A stretch of 64,000 nucleotides of DNA from Pseudoalteromonas luteoviolacea. Its GTDB lineage: Bacteria > Pseudomonadota > Gammaproteobacteria > Enterobacterales > Alteromonadaceae. How positions within the stretch are numbered: position 1 is the stretch's first letter; every line of letters begins with the position of its first letter. The notes under the pieces were generated by a model. That model saw only the letters and a list, made by a program, of their open reading frames with translations, was not told where the DNA came from and ran no database searches. Below are positions 44,624 through 54,355 of the stretch, piece by piece. A program made the translations under genes and the position numbers. The stretch lies in NCBI RefSeq assembly GCF_001696455.1, contig NZ_MAUJ01000004.1, positions 62,001 through 126,000 on the forward strand, given 5' to 3'.

Positions 44624-47600
44624 ATGAATAGCGAGCTTTATAAAGCATATATTGATTTAGCAGGGCCAGAAGTTGTGCAAGTTGAGGAAGGTTTCATTGC
44701 ACTGGTAGATGCACAAACAGGGTTAGGGAAAACCTATCAAGCTACAGAACTTCAGTTGGAACACTTAATCAGTGACTCTCGAAAGAAAATCATCTATACA
44801 ACCAACTTAAGAGTTAATGTTACCGAAGCTTATGAGGCATTGATTCACCGAGTCAATTCCGATGATGGACTTACATCAAGTCAAAAAAAACAATTTCTTA
44901 ATAACATCATTCATATTCCCTCTCAAGAGAGCTCAATTAAATTACTTCATGAAGATGATTGGCAAGTATTGCTTAGTGAAGTTGAAGGAGCACATTACCG
45001 CAAGATTATTACGCTAAAGGATAGTATTAAAATACTGACACAAGCAGCTCAATCATTAAATCATAACCAGTTAAATGATGAATTAAGTGAGCGTTACAGT
45101 AAGTTATTTAGAACTATCCAATCAATATTCAAAGATAAGTTAAATAAAAAAGAGTTTTCTAAAACGTCCATAGTGAATGGCGTACTTGAAAAACTATTCC
45201 CTGCAAGTCGAATTGATGAAGAATCAACCCAAGTTATTTTTATGACGTCGGCAAAGCTATTATATCCTTGGCATGCACTTAATAAGAATCACAGGGTTAG
45301 TGATGTTCTAAAAGATTCGTTGATCATTATCGATGAATTTGATCGTCAACAGGGTGAGTTCCTAAGTCATCTATTAAAGGGGGGGAAAGATTTTGATGTG
45401 ATATCACTCGTTAGAAGGCTTTATTCAAGTTTTCAAAGTTTTAAGGTTCAAGGCGATGATGAGTTTGAAGGTGTCGATAAGAGCTTCAGCAAGTTCCGAG
45501 AACTGCTAACAGAGTTTGATTCTAAATGGAACGTAAACCTTCGACCCTTTATAAATGACGCTACCATTCAGGCAGGCATAGAAAACCAGAATAGAGTGTT
45601 TACCATGCTATCTGACAGAATGTCGTTGCACACGATTAACTTTAAGCATGATGAGCTTAATTCTAAAATAGACGAGTTTAATGGATCACATGAAATAGGA
45701 GCCGGAGGGGGAAAAAGTTCAATCACTTTTGTGAACAATGCAAGTCAAGTTGTCCGTTCTTTTTGTAATGCCATGCTCAGCGCCACAAATACCTTGTCGA
45801 ATAATTTACGTAAAACTGACGGCAGCAAGCCACACTCAACCGAAGACCTTATTGTTAAAGTGCTAAACCATTTCGGTCTAGCGGAACTAAGCAAGGATGT
45901 CATTTCCTTGTTAAGTGCTAGATTGAGTTTTCGTGTACAAAAAGACTATAAGTCTTATAGCTATCATGACAGTGGGTTCGAAATAGCTAAGGTTAGTAAG
46001 TTTAGTGAATTAGATAATACCGCGACAGCAGCAACTTTTGAATTAGCTCTTACACCGACAGGATTACTAGCAAACTGGGTATTGGAGGGAGCCAAAATAC
46101 TGGGTATAAGTGCAACTGCCACTAGCCCTTCAGCTATCCATAACTTTGATTTAGCTTACCTTGATAACGTATTGGGTGACAAATTTAAGCAGTTAAGTGA
46201 GCTTCAAAAGCAAGGAATACAACGAGAGTATTTATCAAAGCGCCGGTATAAAGAGTGTCAGGTTGACATCAACGTGCTATCTATCTCTGAAAACGAATTG
46301 CGAGGAGGGATTGAGTTTCTTTACAAAGAGTTTTTGGGGATCAATATTGATGAGTTGATGTTAGAAAATAGATTATGCCAATTACTAGAAGCTTCACCAA
46401 AATCAATTTCGTTTGCAAAAAACAGGGTTAATAAGTTAATCGGGGCTATTAAAAGGTTTTCAGAACATCACTCTAATCGATATCTGTTTTGCATGTTAAA
46501 CAACAGCTACAAAGGTAATGAATTTTTTAAGTTCATGGAATTTGTGGGTCGCAAATATGGAGTCAGAATTTTTGAAAATATAAATGCTGCCTCTTTTAGA
46601 AATGAGAAGTTTAACTCTGTTCTTCAATTGCTAGAGGAATCAGAAGAAAAAGTTGTAGTAATAACCAACTATCAAGCTACTGGGGCTGGGCTATCACCAT
46701 CATATAAAGTAAATAATATAAGTGATTTTATTTATATTGGCCCAGAAGATGAGCCACCGTTGCAAAACAAGACAGACATTGACTCTATATATATTGAGCA
46801 ACCTAAGAGTCTTATTGGTAGGTTTATTTTTGAAGATCAACAAGCGGAAGATAGAAGTCTTGCGATAAAGAAAAATATTCACGATGCACTAATGCTCCAT
46901 GAAAAAGAGGTTATTGTTGCCAATGATGTGAAACCAATTTTGAATAAATTTATTGCGACTAATGTCAAGGGTATGTCAGTAAGTTCTTTGATCGGTTTTT
47001 ATAAAGATACTGACGACTATAGATATGCCGTATTTAGGTATATTGAGCAGGCGTTAGGCAGGATGTGTAGAACTGAGTTAAAGCAGAAAGAGATAAGCAT
47101 CATGTTTGATGCTGAGTTTGACTTTATTCAAACATTGGCATCAGATAACCGAGACTTGGCTTATTTATCAGTTGAGTACTCTTCTCTAATTTCCAAAATA
47201 AAATCTGACTGTAAATATGAAGCAAAACAGAAACTAACCCATTCATACTCGGCTAAAGCGAGCCGAAACCACGCTCATATTGAAAGGTTAATTACGAGTG
47301 TTTATCGCCACCAAAATAGTGATGCAATTGGTCAATATAATCGATTGAGAAGTCTAGTACTCCAAGCACCAACAGCATCAGAAATGCCAATTGGTGAGCC
47401 GAATAGATACTACATTCGGTCAGAGGTATTAGGAAGTTATAGTTACCATATTGACTATAAAGACGAAAACGGAGTAACGCAGGTATTTATAAATTCTGAC
47501 GATTATGCGGGGCAGAAAATAGTATCAGGTTTATCTGCTAAGTTGGATGTTCTCATGCAGAATAAAGCCGTTAAGGAACACTTTGATGAAAGTAGGTTCG

Positions 47601-48130
47601 CTACCTCATTTGGAAAACATGAGTACCTAATTGCACCCGCTATGTATGATATCTACATGGGCGCATTAGGGGAAGAAACAGTTTTTGCCATATTAAATGA
47701 ATTTGGCTACAAGGTGGAAGAAATGCCAGAGGGCACCATTGAGTGGTTTGATGGCTTTTTAGAAATAGGCTATAGAATTTTACTGATTGATGTGAAGCAT
47801 TGGGATGTTGAGAAGTCATGCTTGCAAAGAGACGACACGCTAGAAAAGTGCAAAGCTAAACTAGAAAATATAAAGAATGAAATACCAGCCCGTTTCAATG
47901 GCAAGAAAATACAAGCGATGTATATCAACGTGTCTTATGAAGACGGCAGCACAATAAAAGGATCAAATTTTTACAAGGGTGGAGAGTTGCTTGTTGAATC
48001 AGCTAAGTTATTAGAAGCAGATGTTATCGATGTGCCCGGTATAATCGATATCAATACGGGACAGTCTAATACTCCACCAATGGAACAACTATTAAACTTT
48101 CTTGAAACTTTAAAAGGACTTAGTAAATGA
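44624..48130 (+). CDS. DinG-like superfamily 2 helicase with C-terminal PD-(D/E)xK nuclease
   Basis: The protein has 1168 residues. It shows Walker A A30-QTGLGKT-37, Walker B IIIDEFDRQ (about 235-240), a motif III-like ISATAT (about 495), and motif VI YIEQALGRMCRT (about 806-816), close in form to DinG-type helicases. The last ~150 residues contain FDGFLEIGYRILLIDVKHW (D near 1042, D-x-K near 1056), the active-site pattern of the restriction-endonuclease fold. A helicase fused to a nuclease suggests degradation of foreign DNA. It overlaps the next gene by four bases (ATGA), so the two form one operon. Position after the gcvP terminator and AT-rich codon use fit a transferred defence module. 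I do not recognise a named system. Confidence 0.7.
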   Translation: MNSELYKAYIDLAGPEVVQVEEGFIALVDAQTGLGKTYQATELQLEHLISDSRKKIIYTTNLRVNVTEAYEALIHRVNSDDGLTSSQKKQFLNNIIHIPSQESSIKLLHEDDWQVLLSEVEGAHYRKIITLKDSIKILTQAAQSLNHNQLNDELSERYSKLFRTIQSIFKDKLNKKEFSKTSIVNGVLEKLFPASRIDEESTQVIFMTSAKLLYPWHALNKNHRVSDVLKDSLIIIDEFDRQQGEFLSHLLKGGKDFDVISLVRRLYSSFQSFKVQGDDEFEGVDKSFSKFRELLTEFDSKWNVNLRPFINDATIQAGIENQNRVFTMLSDRMSLHTINFKHDELNSKIDEFNGSHEIGAGGGKSSITFVNNASQVVRSFCNAMLSATNTLSNNLRKTDGSKPHSTEDLIVKVLNHFGLAELSKDVISLLSARLSFRVQKDYKSYSYHDSGFEIAKVSKFSELDNTATAATFELALTPTGLLANWVLEGAKILGISATATSPSAIHNFDLAYLDNVLGDKFKQLSELQKQGIQREYLSKRRYKECQVDINVLSISENELRGGIEFLYKEFLGINIDELMLENRLCQLLEASPKSISFAKNRVNKLIGAIKRFSEHHSNRYLFCMLNNSYKGNEFFKFMEFVGRKYGVRIFENINAASFRNEKFNSVLQLLEESEEKVVVITNYQATGAGLSPSYKVNNISDFIYIGPEDEPPLQNKTDIDSIYIEQPKSLIGRFIFEDQQAEDRSLAIKKNIHDALMLHEKEVIVANDVKPILNKFIATNVKGMSVSSLIGFYKDTDDYRYAVFRYIEQALGRMCRTELKQKEISIMFDAEFDFIQTLASDNRDLAYLSVEYSSLISKIKSDCKYEAKQKLTHSYSAKASRNHAHIERLITSVYRHQNSDAIGQYNRLRSLVLQAPTASEMPIGEPNRYYIRSEVLGSYSYHIDYKDENGVTQVFINSDDYAGQKIVSGLSAKLDVLMQNKAVKEHFDESRFATSFGKHEYLIAPAMYDIYMGALGEETVFAILNEFGYKVEEMPEGTIEWFDGFLEIGYRILLIDVKHWDVEKSCLQRDDTLEKCKAKLENIKNEIPARFNGKKIQAMYINVSYEDGSTIKGSNFYKGGELLVESAKLLEADVIDVPGIIDINTGQSNTPPMEQLLNFLETLKGLSK

Positions 48131-50076
48131 GCAGAAGCCTTACGACATTAATCGATGTGTTCATTAACCATGCTGAATTATCCCAATTATTCGATCTTTA
48201 CCAAGTCAGTTTTAGCGCAGAAAGTCAGCAATTAAGTTGGGGGAAAAGGCTATCTAAAATTGATAAACACACATCGCCACTTGGTTTAATCTCGCATGGT
48301 GGAAAATATTGGATACTTTTAAATAAAGGTGCAGAAGCACCAAAGAAACTCCCTGATATAGGGTTTGTGTCATCAAACTTCGTAGATTGCGATGATCTAT
48401 TGATAACTCGTTTGCTAACTAGGGCATTAGGGAAGTTAGCTGGAGAGCAGGTTTTTTCAGGATTGGGTGAGACATATTTTTATTTAGAGCCTGACACTTT
48501 CAAAAAAGAAGCCGTTCATAAATGTGTAAGCGTTGATATTAAAGAAAGTCTTCGCTTTGATTCATTGTTTATTGAGCTTAAAGGGACAGTTTTTTGTCCA
48601 ATTGAAATGGTTTTTAAACCTCAAGCCTTTATAGAGCAAGCTCCTAAATTTTCTTTTGACCTGACAACAGGAATATTGAAGCGGGATAAGGATGGTTCAC
48701 TTATGATCAATAGTCCGGGAAAAGGTAAGTTTACAAGTAATGCTATTGATATATCGGGACAAAAAACAATTTCCCTCAGAAAGTCTAGGACTGGTGCGCT
48801 ACATCATTATGTCACTCTAATGAAAAAGGTGTTTAACGGTGCAGTTGATATGAGCTTAAAGCAGATTAAGGCGGATTGGCGACAACATTACGGAAATTCA
48901 GAAATTAAAGCTGTATACAATAAAATTTACGAAGTCGTTGATACCGCTGGTGGTATTAATATTGTTAACGCTTCCCTGTCTGAAGAAGGCTTTAAGAAGC
49001 TTCAAGATGAAGAATGGCCTGTAAAAGTTAACTTCATTTCTGATGATGAGCTTAATGATAAAACGCCGACACTTGTTGTATTAGATAGTAAAGCAGAATA
49101 TGAAGCTGCTGGATTGGAAGATAAAAAACAGTCCTTTTATGGTCAAAAAAAGGTTGTGCAAAGTACTTACAACACAACTGTCATAGCCAAAGATAGTAAA
49201 GCTTTAAAGGTTCTAATAGATACTTGGGTAAAAGAAATAGCAATTAAGCTGGAGTGCAATCAGGACCAGTTTTTGATCCAAGAGTTTAATGATGATTACT
49301 GGTTTGTGTCGGTTGAACAGAGATATAAGAATGACCCTGTTATTTATCATATTCTCAAGTGTACTGATGGTAACTTCACATATGAGTCAGGTGATGAATT
49401 TTATTTTGATGACTTAGGGATAGAGTTACCAGAAAGGCAGCGCTATTTTGAAAAGATACACTATGTAATCGATATGGGTTCGGGTGAGCCTCAAGTATGT
49501 TCAATCGTTCATGAGGGGATTGCTGCAGTCCCTGATGGGGCGGTGCTTTTTGATATTCTCAATCAATTAGAAAAGAGTAGTGTTGAGGGTATTACTAGAG
49601 ATTATATTGATAAATTTTTATCTGCAAACAGTAAGTCTGTAGATCCATTAACATCACGCCTCCAGTCTTTATTGGAACGATTTCCGAGCAATAGCGAGTT
49701 CTACAAAGACCAAATAAAAAAAGAAGGTATTCAATATCGCTCGAATGCTGAAAAGTCCTTTTTCGATGGATACTTTGAGGAGGCTGGAATCTTGTTAAAT
49801 TATTCACTTAAGGGGCAGCATAACGAGTATTTGGAATCACAAACAGGTCACTTTTACGATGCGGAACACTCTGCATATTTTGTTGGTATACCAAAAGGTG
49901 GTTTCAAGTTTAGTCGCGGACAATTTAATCATATTCGCTTTTTGGATGGTCCTGAATATTTGAAACGAAAATGTGTTGAAATGACAGCTAGTTATTATAT
50001 TAGGAATAAAGTAGCAACTGTTTTACCGTTTCCTTTTAAAATACTTACAGAGTGTATTGAGGGCCGCAATTTTTAA
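48127..50076 (+). CDS. Partner protein of the helicase-nuclease, possible MID-PIWI-like layout
   Basis: The protein has 649 residues, with its start overlapping the helicase stop (ATGA), hence translational coupling. No family is recognised with certainty. Residues about 312-376 read like the MID domain of Argonaute-type proteins: a strand TPTLVVLDSK, then Y338-GQKK followed by VVQSTYNTTV, then WVKEIAIKLE. The C-terminus ends with a strand-rich stretch and VLPFPFKILTEC (about 632-643), which recalls the P-x-P before the last helix of PIWI domains. Catalytic DEDx residues could not be placed. The alternative is an unrelated defence effector or DNA-binding subunit. The N-terminal third is featureless by eye. 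No signal peptide or membrane segment is seen. Confidence 0.6.
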   Translation: MSRSLTTLIDVFINHAELSQLFDLYQVSFSAESQQLSWGKRLSKIDKHTSPLGLISHGGKYWILLNKGAEAPKKLPDIGFVSSNFVDCDDLLITRLLTRALGKLAGEQVFSGLGETYFYLEPDTFKKEAVHKCVSVDIKESLRFDSLFIELKGTVFCPIEMVFKPQAFIEQAPKFSFDLTTGILKRDKDGSLMINSPGKGKFTSNAIDISGQKTISLRKSRTGALHHYVTLMKKVFNGAVDMSLKQIKADWRQHYGNSEIKAVYNKIYEVVDTAGGINIVNASLSEEGFKKLQDEEWPVKVNFISDDELNDKTPTLVVLDSKAEYEAAGLEDKKQSFYGQKKVVQSTYNTTVIAKDSKALKVLIDTWVKEIAIKLECNQDQFLIQEFNDDYWFVSVEQRYKNDPVIYHILKCTDGNFTYESGDEFYFDDLGIELPERQRYFEKIHYVIDMGSGEPQVCSIVHEGIAAVPDGAVLFDILNQLEKSSVEGITRDYIDKFLSANSKSVDPLTSRLQSLLERFPSNSEFYKDQIKKEGIQYRSNAEKSFFDGYFEEAGILLNYSLKGQHNEYLESQTGHFYDAEHSAYFVGIPKGGFKFSRGQFNHIRFLDGPEYLKRKCVEMTASYYIRNKVATVLPFPFKILTECIEGRNF

Positions 50077-50218
50077 TTTTCGAATTAAAAATAAATGTCA
50101 ATTAATACCTGAAACAGTAAATTAAGCCCTTAAATATACTGTAAATACAGCCAGTGTAAGGGCGTTATGAGAAAGTTTTTAGTGAAGGTGTCTTGGAGCT
50201 ATATTCAAGCTGAGCAAA

Positions 50219-50327
50219 TGGATCAAAGGGTCAGAGTCATTCGATCCTGATTCACAATCTTATTAGCGTTTGATTGGGGTAAGAGTACTATGCATATTTA
50301 AAATCATTAACTCTGACCCCATTGATT
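50219..50327. repeat. GGGGTCAGAGT-family repeat element
   Basis: Left arm GGATCAAAGGGTCAGAGTC near 50219-50238 and right arm TAACTCTGACCCCATTGATT ending at 50327, facing each other over about 70 bp. It lies 142 bp after the stop of the helicase partner. Same family as the elements further right. Confidence 0.75.
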
Positions 50328-50516
50328 ACAGTAACATAGCTGCTGTTTTGTTGTATTGGCGCCTTTTATTATAGAATTTATCACGATAATTACACCGTAA
50401 ATATCAACCTAAAAAGGGTAATGATGAGTGATTACCCCTTGCGATTGTGCAAGTACGGTGTAAGCAAGTGGCAATGAGTGTGCAGATCAACATTCGGCGC
50501 CAGTCGTTTTGACCTA

Positions 50517-52049
50517 TTACATAGCTCCTGGCTCAAAGTGCAAGGTGCCTCGGTTGGTGATTTCAATCACTGGGCCAACTCCGCCGTTTAATTCCTGAGC
50601 CATGTTATTACCATAGTACAAAATGACCGTTCTTCCCTGTAACCCCAATTCGGTCAAAATGACCTGCACCACGGCTGTGTCTGCCCACAACATGGTGCCT
50701 AAAGGTATACTGTGAGGTGCGTCCAACAGAGTGTTTCTGATATTTTGGATGTTGGTGGCAGTTAGATTGACACCAGCATTTTCAGCGATGGCTTCTATCA
50801 AACAGTTGTTCCAATTGATGGTATTGTTGTTGATGGGGGGGGATTTACTGCCTGCTGCCTTTGTGGTGGTCACTTTTACTGCGGTAACATCGCCCTGTTG
50901 AGATTTTTTAAACCAATCGGGCACCCTTAATTCGACTACCGTAAGATAGTGGTCTGGGGTGATATACCATCTATCATTGTCAAAATCGTAAATCAGCCTT
51001 CCTTGGGTACATCCTTCAGTGTAGCCCGTGGCATTGATTTCGATATAGTTGGCGGCGAATTTCAGCTTACGCAAATGGTCGTGAAATTCAGCTATTGTGT
51101 CGAACTGGTAGGTTGTTGCTATCTTGTTTTGAAATGCCCGATTGTTAGTCATATCTTTAGCCCATTCATTTGTGAATTGGGTTTGTAGTGGGTAACGTGC
51201 GACTGCAGGCCGCTTTTTATTGTCGATAAACCTCTTAACATCACCTTTGGTTATTTTCAGGCTGGCTACAGGCAATTTTCCTGAACCGTTCAGATGCCAA
51301 CTGCGTATCTTTCCGGGAGCATCCGGTGTGATTGAGCGATTTGATGGGCTGCTGTATTCCTTGGCATCTTCTATTTTAAAATCAGCGTGGTAAAACGAAC
51401 CGATTAAATCGATGATGGGCAGAGGGATTTCACCACCGAGCAAATCAATGTATTCAGGAATACCGCAGATATAACCTGATTTGGGGTGATAGTTGTCGTT
51501 CCAGTTTGTTAAGTCGTCCACTTGATGACTGACATGGGTGAGCAAATGATTGCGAAAAGCATCACTATCCTGATTGCGAATTTCGTTACTTCTTACCACC
51601 AGTTTGGTGATCATTTCAAAAGCAGGTTGTACGGTATGCTTTAGTTGACGCAGGTATTGGGCCTTGATTTTGAAATCTGTGTCCATGGTTTTTTTAAAAT
51701 TCGCTGCGCGATCGAAAAGTTGCTGACACAAATTGAACAGTGCTTGCAGATAAGAGCCTTTTTGGTTACCGTTGTTTTTAATGAATATATTAGCGGCTTC
51801 GATCATTTCTTTTTTCTTAACCGCCAAAACCTCACGCTGTGCGTTGATCTCTTCATCAAGAGTCGCATGCAACATTTTATTTTCCTTGTCGACTCCTGAT
51901 GATTGCTGATTGACGGTTTCACCGTCTAGGTTTTGCGACAACGGCGAGAGCATGGATTTTTGTCGGGTTAAAGTCAGGGCGTTGCCTTGTTGTAAAGGAG
52001 GCTGCGAACTTGTGGCTTTGGCATCATCAAAAGAGTTGCTTCGTTTCAT
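50517..52049 (-). CDS. Putative effector with C-terminal OTU-like cysteine protease domain
   Basis: The protein has 510 residues with AAGGA before the ATG. There is no signal peptide. The first ~60 residues are Ser/Gln-rich and look disordered, and the next ~100 are helical. The last ~100 residues resemble OTU-type cysteine proteases: NNCLIEAIAENAG with Cys416, GTMLWAD, then strands and VIEITNRGTLHFEP with His504. OTU proteases cleave ubiquitin chains in eukaryotes and are used as effectors by bacteria. The match is by pattern of the Cys and His motifs only. A neighbouring divergent gene encodes an aerolysin-like pore former, which supports a toxin role. The means of export is unknown. Confidence 0.6.
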   Translation of the reverse strand: MKRSNSFDDAKATSSQPPLQQGNALTLTRQKSMLSPLSQNLDGETVNQQSSGVDKENKMLHATLDEEINAQREVLAVKKKEMIEAANIFIKNNGNQKGSYLQALFNLCQQLFDRAANFKKTMDTDFKIKAQYLRQLKHTVQPAFEMITKLVVRSNEIRNQDSDAFRNHLLTHVSHQVDDLTNWNDNYHPKSGYICGIPEYIDLLGGEIPLPIIDLIGSFYHADFKIEDAKEYSSPSNRSITPDAPGKIRSWHLNGSGKLPVASLKITKGDVKRFIDNKKRPAVARYPLQTQFTNEWAKDMTNNRAFQNKIATTYQFDTIAEFHDHLRKLKFAANYIEINATGYTEGCTQGRLIYDFDNDRWYITPDHYLTVVELRVPDWFKKSQQGDVTAVKVTTTKAAGSKSPPINNNTINWNNCLIEAIAENAGVNLTATNIQNIRNTLLDAPHSIPLGTMLWADTAVVQVILTELGLQGRTVILYYGNNMAQELNGGVGPVIEITNRGTLHFEPGAM

Positions 52050-52327
52050 CGTATTGTCCTTGTTATTAACAGTGAACGCAGTCTAGACGAAAGGATTGGG
52101 GTAATACTCGTTGTTACAGCGGTTACTTTTGGGCTAATGACTTAATTGATTCCACTCTAAAATATCACTCTAGTTAACACCTCGAAAGAGTTCATAAATT
52201 CCAAATATATAAGAAATACACAAATACTTAATAGTGCTGGCCTGTTGGATTAAAACCTTAATTAGCCGCGCTGTAATACTTTGTAATAACGCACACCGTT
52301 TCCACACTCTACGCTTGTAATCACATA

Positions 52328-52354
52328 AATGAGGAGCTTAAAACGCTTCTCATT
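52328..52354 (+). promoter_or_regulatory. Leader hairpin upstream of the aerolysin-like toxin gene
   Basis: AATGAGGAGC pairs with GCTTCTCATT (10 bp, one G-T) around a 7-base loop, about 45 bp before the ATG at 52400, in the 350-bp divergent region between two toxin-like genes. Its role is unknown; it is too far from a T-run to be a terminator. Confidence 0.35.
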
Positions 52355-52399
52355 AATCGTTAGATGTAACTATAATCTCACTTACTTAAAGGAATTATT

Positions 52400-53152
52400 A
52401 TGCCAATCCAGCAAGCGTTACAATTCTCAGATCTCAGTGCCCTTGATTCTAGCCCCAATGCTGTTAGAGACTGGTTTAAACACTCTTTTTCAAGAAATCC
52501 AAAAGAGGTGACCCCGGATGGGATATCTGTAAACAGTGAAACCTATTTCAATGCTGTTACCCCTGCAATAACTGAACAGTATAGTCACCCCGCATATAAA
52601 ACCCTCGGGTCTATTGACTATACGCAGGGCGAGACAACCGGAGATACACAGGCAGTTCTCGGTTCTAATTATGCAATAAATAAAAGCAACCAAGAGCAGA
52701 CCATTACACTTACTGTGTCTGGCGCTTGGCAAGAGTCACAGACAACTTCGAGCTCGGTAACGAGTGGCATGTCATTTACCGCTGAGGTTTCGCTGGAAGG
52801 CGTGTTTAAGTTAGGTTCAACTTTTAGCACCTCAATTACAGCGGGAGAATCAAATACCAATTCGACAACTAGAACGAGCACTGCCAGCGCCACAGTGAAG
52901 GTTCCACCAAACTCAAAGATTAAAGTCACGATGGTTGGTACAATGAAGACGCAAACAGTCAATTTTACTGCGCCTATTCAGGTTAGTGGGATGTTCGGTG
53001 CGAATTTTCCCGATCGAGTGAGTGACCATTATTTTTGGTTTGCTGGAGTAGAGCAGGTTCTTCCTAAAACCACAGGAACCCTTAGTGGTACGATTAAAAA
53101 CACATCAGCTTTCGATGTACAAACAGAGATTGGTGAAGCAGAGCCTTTATAA
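52400..53152 (+). CDS. Aerolysin-like beta-pore-forming toxin (ETX/MTX2 family)
   Basis: The protein has 250 residues with AAGGAA before the ATG. No signal peptide is visible. The middle and C-terminal parts are long alternating Ser/Thr-rich strands: TSSSVTSGMSFTAEVSLEG, GSTFSTSITAGESN, STASATVKVPPNSKIKVTM and TQTVNFTAPI. The amphipathic hairpin flanked by long strands, followed by a PP-x-SK-turn, is typical of the pore-forming module of epsilon-toxin/MTX2 and other aerolysin-like proteins. It would insert into target cell membranes as a beta-barrel. The receptor-binding head is short (about residues 1-90) and unknown. Family level is fairly secure; target organism is not known. Confidence 0.75.
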   Translation: MPIQQALQFSDLSALDSSPNAVRDWFKHSFSRNPKEVTPDGISVNSETYFNAVTPAITEQYSHPAYKTLGSIDYTQGETTGDTQAVLGSNYAINKSNQEQTITLTVSGAWQESQTTSSSVTSGMSFTAEVSLEGVFKLGSTFSTSITAGESNTNSTTRTSTASATVKVPPNSKIKVTMVGTMKTQTVNFTAPIQVSGMFGANFPDRVSDHYFWFAGVEQVLPKTTGTLSGTIKNTSAFDVQTEIGEAEPL

Positions 53153-53166
53153 GAAATTCTTTTAAT

Positions 53167-53320
53167 TAAGGGGTCAGGGTTATTTGATCCCTTTCAAAAA
53201 TTAATTCTTCAAAATAATGTGTGAACAGCTCCATAACTAACGTAAGAATCAAAGGAGCAGAGTAATTTGACTCTTTGGAATAAAAGGTAGCCCTAGATTA
53301 ACTCTGATATTAAAACTGAT
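53167..53320. repeat. GGGGTCAGAGT-family repeat, degenerate
   Basis: AAGGGGTCAGGGTTATTTGA at 53167-53186, a second imperfect same-direction copy (TCAAAGGAGCAGAGTAATTT, near 53249), and a decayed right arm (ATTAACTCTGATATT, near 53297). It begins 15 bp after the toxin stop. The ~300 bp between it and the next gene hold nothing recognisable. Confidence 0.55.
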
Positions 53321-53624
53321 AGGCAGCACTTTTTTCTTTTAATCACCCCCTTAAAATAATCAATTGATAAGTAATCGCTTCGTTTGACGGCGTATTGCCC
53401 CCGATATATCCAAACACCTAAGCTACTTTAGGCTATGTGAGCCAAATTATGTTGGTGTATGGATGTGTTTATGAGGACTTTTTACTATTTGTGAAAGTCG
53501 TTCATGTTATCTTGCGCAAAAGTCATTTTACTTCGTCGCATACATTTTGCGACTGAACTGCTCTTGCTACTGGTACGATGAGTTGTTACTCTCAAAATAA
53601 ATAACCATAATTTGAGGCAGCATC

Positions 53625-54050
53625 ATGCAGGAGTTTTTCGAAAGGTTTGCAATTAATACAAAAATTAATGTGGTATGGGGGGAGATGGATGCATTGGGGC
53701 ATGTGAACAACGTATCGTATTTTCGTTACTTCGAGACTGCACGCATTGATTTTTTAAAGCAAACCGGCTTACTGTCGATTTTATCTGAACCCAGCCATAG
53801 CCCTGTGCTGCGTGATACTTATGCGCAATACAAACGACCCGTGACTTTTCCAGACACCTTATATATTGGTTCATATATTACTGACATTAAAGAAGACCGC
53901 TTTACAATGCGTTACGAGGCGTTTAGCGAATCACAGCAAGTAGTATGCACAACGGGGTATGCCACTGTGGTGATGTTTAATATGAAAACCGGACAAAAAG
54001 CGCTGATCCCAGACAATATGCTAGCCATACTTAGGCAATACGAGATGTAA
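53625..54050 (+). CDS. Acyl-CoA thioesterase, hotdog fold (4HBT)
   Basis: The protein has 141 residues. The 4-hydroxybenzoyl-CoA thioesterase-type motif is plain: VVWGEMDALGHVNNVSYFRY, with catalytic Asp22 and the HVNN-x2-Y pattern, followed by a long helix and the strands of the hotdog fold. Such enzymes hydrolyse acyl-CoA or acyl-ACP thioesters in the cytoplasm. The substrate is uncertain. The gene lies alone; its TAA stop is the start of the repeat element at 54049. It is likely a transferred single-gene unit. Confidence 0.85.
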   Translation: MQEFFERFAINTKINVVWGEMDALGHVNNVSYFRYFETARIDFLKQTGLLSILSEPSHSPVLRDTYAQYKRPVTFPDTLYIGSYITDIKEDRFTMRYEAFSESQQVVCTTGYATVVMFNMKTGQKALIPDNMLAILRQYEM

Positions 54051-54190
54051 TCAATGGGGTCAGAGTCGTTTGATCCTGCTTTCAATTTATCAGCTGCGCC
54101 TGTCTGGATATAAGGGGACTGTGAGAAGCGTAAAGTACATTTGAAAAATCATGTACTCTGACCCCATTGATTCAGACCCCATTGATTCAG
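54049..54190. repeat. GGGGTCAGAGT-family repeat element, with doubled right end
   Basis: Left arm ATCAATGGGGTCAGAGTC from the stop codon of the thioesterase gene; right arm TGTACTCTGACCCCATTGAT near 54150-54170, then a second GACCCCATTGATTCA in tandem up to 54190. Inner sequence starts TTTGATCCTGCTTTC, as in the copy at 55967-56094. The left arm overlaps the gene's end exactly. Confidence 0.8.
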
Positions 54191-54355
54191 TTTTTTATGG
54201 CGATATCATATAAGGTTATGATATCGCATTTGCTGTTTTTACTTGGTTGGTTTTGGGCGAAATGAACCAAATTAAACAGTTTTATGTGTATCCACTATAT
54301 TGATTTTAAATATAAATGTCTGGGAGCTTCTCAGTTTAAGGTATTAGGTGCTGCG

